A DNA stretch of 64,000 nucleotides from JADCRZ01 sp037718865 (GTDB lineage Bacteria; Bacteroidota; Bacteroidia; Chitinophagales; Chitinophagaceae): positions 631,044-695,043 of the forward strand of contig JBBJMP010000001.1 in the NCBI GenBank assembly GCA_037718865.1, given 5' to 3'. Each line of letters opens with the position of its first letter. Positions within the stretch are counted from its first letter, which is position 1. Position numbers and translations under genes: made by a program. Shown piece after piece: positions 62,285-64,000 of the stretch. The notes beneath the pieces were generated by a model. It worked only from the letters and a program-made list of their open reading frames with translations. It was not told the DNA's origin and searched no databases.

Positions 62285-63409
62285 ATGACCAATCACTATT
62301 TTATTAGTTATTCTTCGGTAGACAATAAAGATTTTTCACTAAAACTTGCAGATGGACTTTCCGCAGAAGCGAGCGCTTTTTCTGTTTGGTTAGATAAACA
62401 AAACTTAAGAAACGATAGATATGGTTATGATTTGGTTTATGAGGCAATTAAAACCTGTAAAGGCTTAATATTCGTAATGACAGAAGGAAGTGTTGCCAGA
62501 GGTTCGTCATGTATTTATGATTTGGAGATAGCACAAAAATACCATAAACCAATTATTCCGATACTGGCAGATAAAAATGTTGAGTTACCTTTTGCTATTG
62601 AATACAAACGAAACACACCAGTCGGAGAGATTATAGACTTTACAGGATCTTTCGATGCGGCACTCTTCAGACTTCGTAAATATTTATCACCTGAACAGCG
62701 TATTAGAGAACTTAAGTGGCAGTTCAGAAGAATGGGCGGGAAGGATGTCACCGATATGACGGAAAATGAAGAAATGACTAATGGCTTGGCTGAACTTTGG
62801 AAACTAGTATTACAAGAGCAAGCGCTCATTGAAGATGCAATGAGAAGAAAGGAAAATCTACAGGGTAAAATAGATTCTCGTATTGCAAGTTTCCTCAAAC
62901 ATAGTAGAGGAGATATTTATCAAGAAAAGCCGTTTGAAGACGACAAACACTTTCCAATTAGGAATCAGGTTTTCATCAGTTATAGCCACAAGGATAAAAG
63001 ATGGTTTGATTCAATTCAAACGATGTTGCAGCCCCTTATTCGGGAGCAAAAAATATCTTTTTGGAATGATAAACAAATCAAAGCTGGTCAAAATTGGAAG
63101 GAAGAGATTAGCAGCGCTCTAAGTTTGGCAAAAGTTGCTGTTCTCCTTGTTAGCCCAGAATTCTTGGCTTCGGATTTTATTTCAAAGCATGAATTGCCGA
63201 AATTATTAGATGCATCAAACCAAGGGGAACTATTTATTCTGTGGATAGCCGTACGAGATAGTTTATATAAAGAAACAGAAATTGAGCAATACCAGGCAGC
63301 AAATGATCCTCAAAGGCCGCTTGCAAGTCTTTCTGGCCCCGCTAGAGATCGAGCTATTTTAAAGATATGCGAGCGCATTAAGGAAGCTGCATCAGGTACA
63401 CCAGTATAA
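62285..63409 (+). CDS. Double-TIR protein
   Basis: 374 residues. The first TIR (about 1-125) has HYFISYSSVDNKDFSLKLAD, SVWLDKQNLRNDRYGYDLVY, GLIFVMTEGSVARGSSCIYD and YHKPIIPILADKN. The second (about 225-365) has NQVFISYSHKDKRWFDSIQ, ISFWNDKQIKAGQNWKEEIS, VAVLLVSPEFLASDFISKHE (the Glu in KHELPKLL is at the catalytic position) and GELFILWIAVRD. Between them is a helical linker (LAELWKLVLQEQALIEDAMR). TIR domains degrade NAD+ or make cyclic ADPR in phage defence. No sensor gene is next to it, so it may be stand-alone or the second TIR may do the sensing. Not in an operon. Confidence 0.88.
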   Translation: MTNHYFISYSSVDNKDFSLKLADGLSAEASAFSVWLDKQNLRNDRYGYDLVYEAIKTCKGLIFVMTEGSVARGSSCIYDLEIAQKYHKPIIPILADKNVELPFAIEYKRNTPVGEIIDFTGSFDAALFRLRKYLSPEQRIRELKWQFRRMGGKDVTDMTENEEMTNGLAELWKLVLQEQALIEDAMRRKENLQGKIDSRIASFLKHSRGDIYQEKPFEDDKHFPIRNQVFISYSHKDKRWFDSIQTMLQPLIREQKISFWNDKQIKAGQNWKEEISSALSLAKVAVLLVSPEFLASDFISKHELPKLLDASNQGELFILWIAVRDSLYKETEIEQYQAANDPQRPLASLSGPARDRAILKICERIKEAASGTPV

Positions 63410-63651
63410 TAAAATCTTTCTGAAAAAAAGTGTATAGGCCAACCTGCATATAACTTTGCATCTTATGTATCGGTACCTTAGGTAATGAGTATCATTAGCA
63501 TTAACCTTCCCCTGCAAGTTTTTTACCCATCCTCAAAATATTATTAGTTTTGATCTGAATTATGATTTCATAATAGTTTGTACAACAATCTTCGATGATC
63601 CATCACCAGGCTATTGCACTGTTACCGGCTGGCGTTCTGTCCGTTGGATAC

Positions 63652-63945
63652 TTACCGAACTTCAATACTCCAGTCTTCCGATGTCAATTCTATTGTCTCC
63701 ATAGCCTGATGACAAAGTTTCTGAATACTCTGTGCTGATAAATTCATTTCAATGAAATAACCATTTTGCAATTCTCTAATTGCCCTGAATTTATTTTTGT
63801 CCTTACCAACATAGCGAGGGAAGTTAAGTGCAATAACCTCAAATTTTTCTGGTTCGAGGTCTGCAACTGTATTAAGTGTCTGCTCTAAAGCATCGCGCCA
63901 AGAATTAACCTCAAATCGTCGTCCCAAGAATATGATATAAAACAT
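63652..63945 (-). CDS. Hypothetical protein of 97 aa
   Basis: MFYIIFLGRRFEVNSWRDAL at the start and KFRAIRELQNGYFIEMNLSA in the middle. It looks like a small alpha/beta domain. I do not recognise the family. Confidence 0.55.
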   Translation of the reverse strand: MFYIIFLGRRFEVNSWRDALEQTLNTVADLEPEKFEVIALNFPRYVGKDKNKFRAIRELQNGYFIEMNLSAQSIQKLCHQAMETIELTSEDWSIEVR

Positions 63946-63984
63946 CTAGTGTTAAGTTAAATGTAATATGACGTATTAATTTAG

Positions 63985-63992
63985 TATATTTG
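63985..63992 (+). promoter_or_regulatory. -7 box at the window edge
   Basis: TATATTTG within AATTTAGTATATTTGTA, the same string as ahead of the IS1595 transposase at 1284. A gene or transposon probably starts beyond position 64000. Confidence 0.4.
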
Positions 63993-64000
63993 TAAAACAC

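Noticed and set aside
1..64000. CRISPR arrays
   Set aside because: No evenly spaced direct repeats with unique spacers were seen; the only tandem repeat is the 271-bp duplication.

Overview
The window reads as a chromosome segment of a Bacteroidota bacterium, most like the Chitinophagaceae. Signs are a SusC-type TonB receptor start, a type IX secretion sorting-domain remnant, DUF2911 and DUF1080 secreted proteins, DUF4432 and PIN_8 proteins, promoters of the TTTG...TAnnTTTG type, weak Shine-Dalgarno signals, and a primase-helicase plus excisionase-like module typical of Bacteroidota genomic islands. Housekeeping blocks (rmuC, ligD, hflX, sugar genes) alternate with AT-richer accessory blocks.

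1-15.7 kb is an integrative island beside a CAT-anticodon tRNA. It holds an intact IS1595-type insertion, an RteC-like gene, a frameshifted excisionase-like HTH gene, a frameshifted primase-helicase and an XRE/ImmA-IrrE pair. Its cargo is a tightly coupled four-gene operon (5828-15094): an unknown 517-aa protein, a coiled-coil protein with a degenerate AAA/McrB-like end, a 296-aa possible winged-helix protein and a 1705-aa SF2 helicase with a DUF1998-type zinc end. This looks like an antiphage or anti-mobile-element system and is the main candidate for something undescribed.

15.7-38.7 kb is mostly ordinary chromosome. It contains small secreted proteins, a LytS/LytTR two-component locus collapsed into a pseudogene, a thioredoxin-fold protein, and a sugar cluster (Gfo/Idh dehydrogenase, sugar isomerase/epimerase, cupin isomerase-like, DUF4432, DUF1080) that fits uptake and breakdown of a (3-keto)glycoside or polyol. 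Then follow a racemase, rmuC, two sugar dehydrogenase or lactonase-like secreted proteins, a two-domain ligD, hflX, a Rieske protein and a CHASE3-like/PAS membrane protein. REP-like palindromes sit at 20.2 kb and in a 271-bp tandem duplication at 27.2-27.7 kb.

38.9-55.4 kb starts at a tRNA-Asn. It has two inverted, diverged transposase fragments enclosing a piece of an alpha/beta-hydrolase gene. A potassium uptake pair (TrkH/KtrB-like plus KtrA-like), a gutted TonB receptor pseudogene, a TPR protein, a histidine kinase/response regulator pair and a CPA2 antiporter with a UspA-like tail follow. A complete IS5/IS1182-like element ends this block next to a truncated tmRNA 3' end.

55.5-64 kb is accessory: a PIN_8 protein, small membrane and hypothetical proteins, a possible RES-domain protein, a DUF72 protein and a double-TIR protein. 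Many genes carry single-base frameshifts, often in homopolymers. From sequence alone I cannot tell real decay from assembly error.
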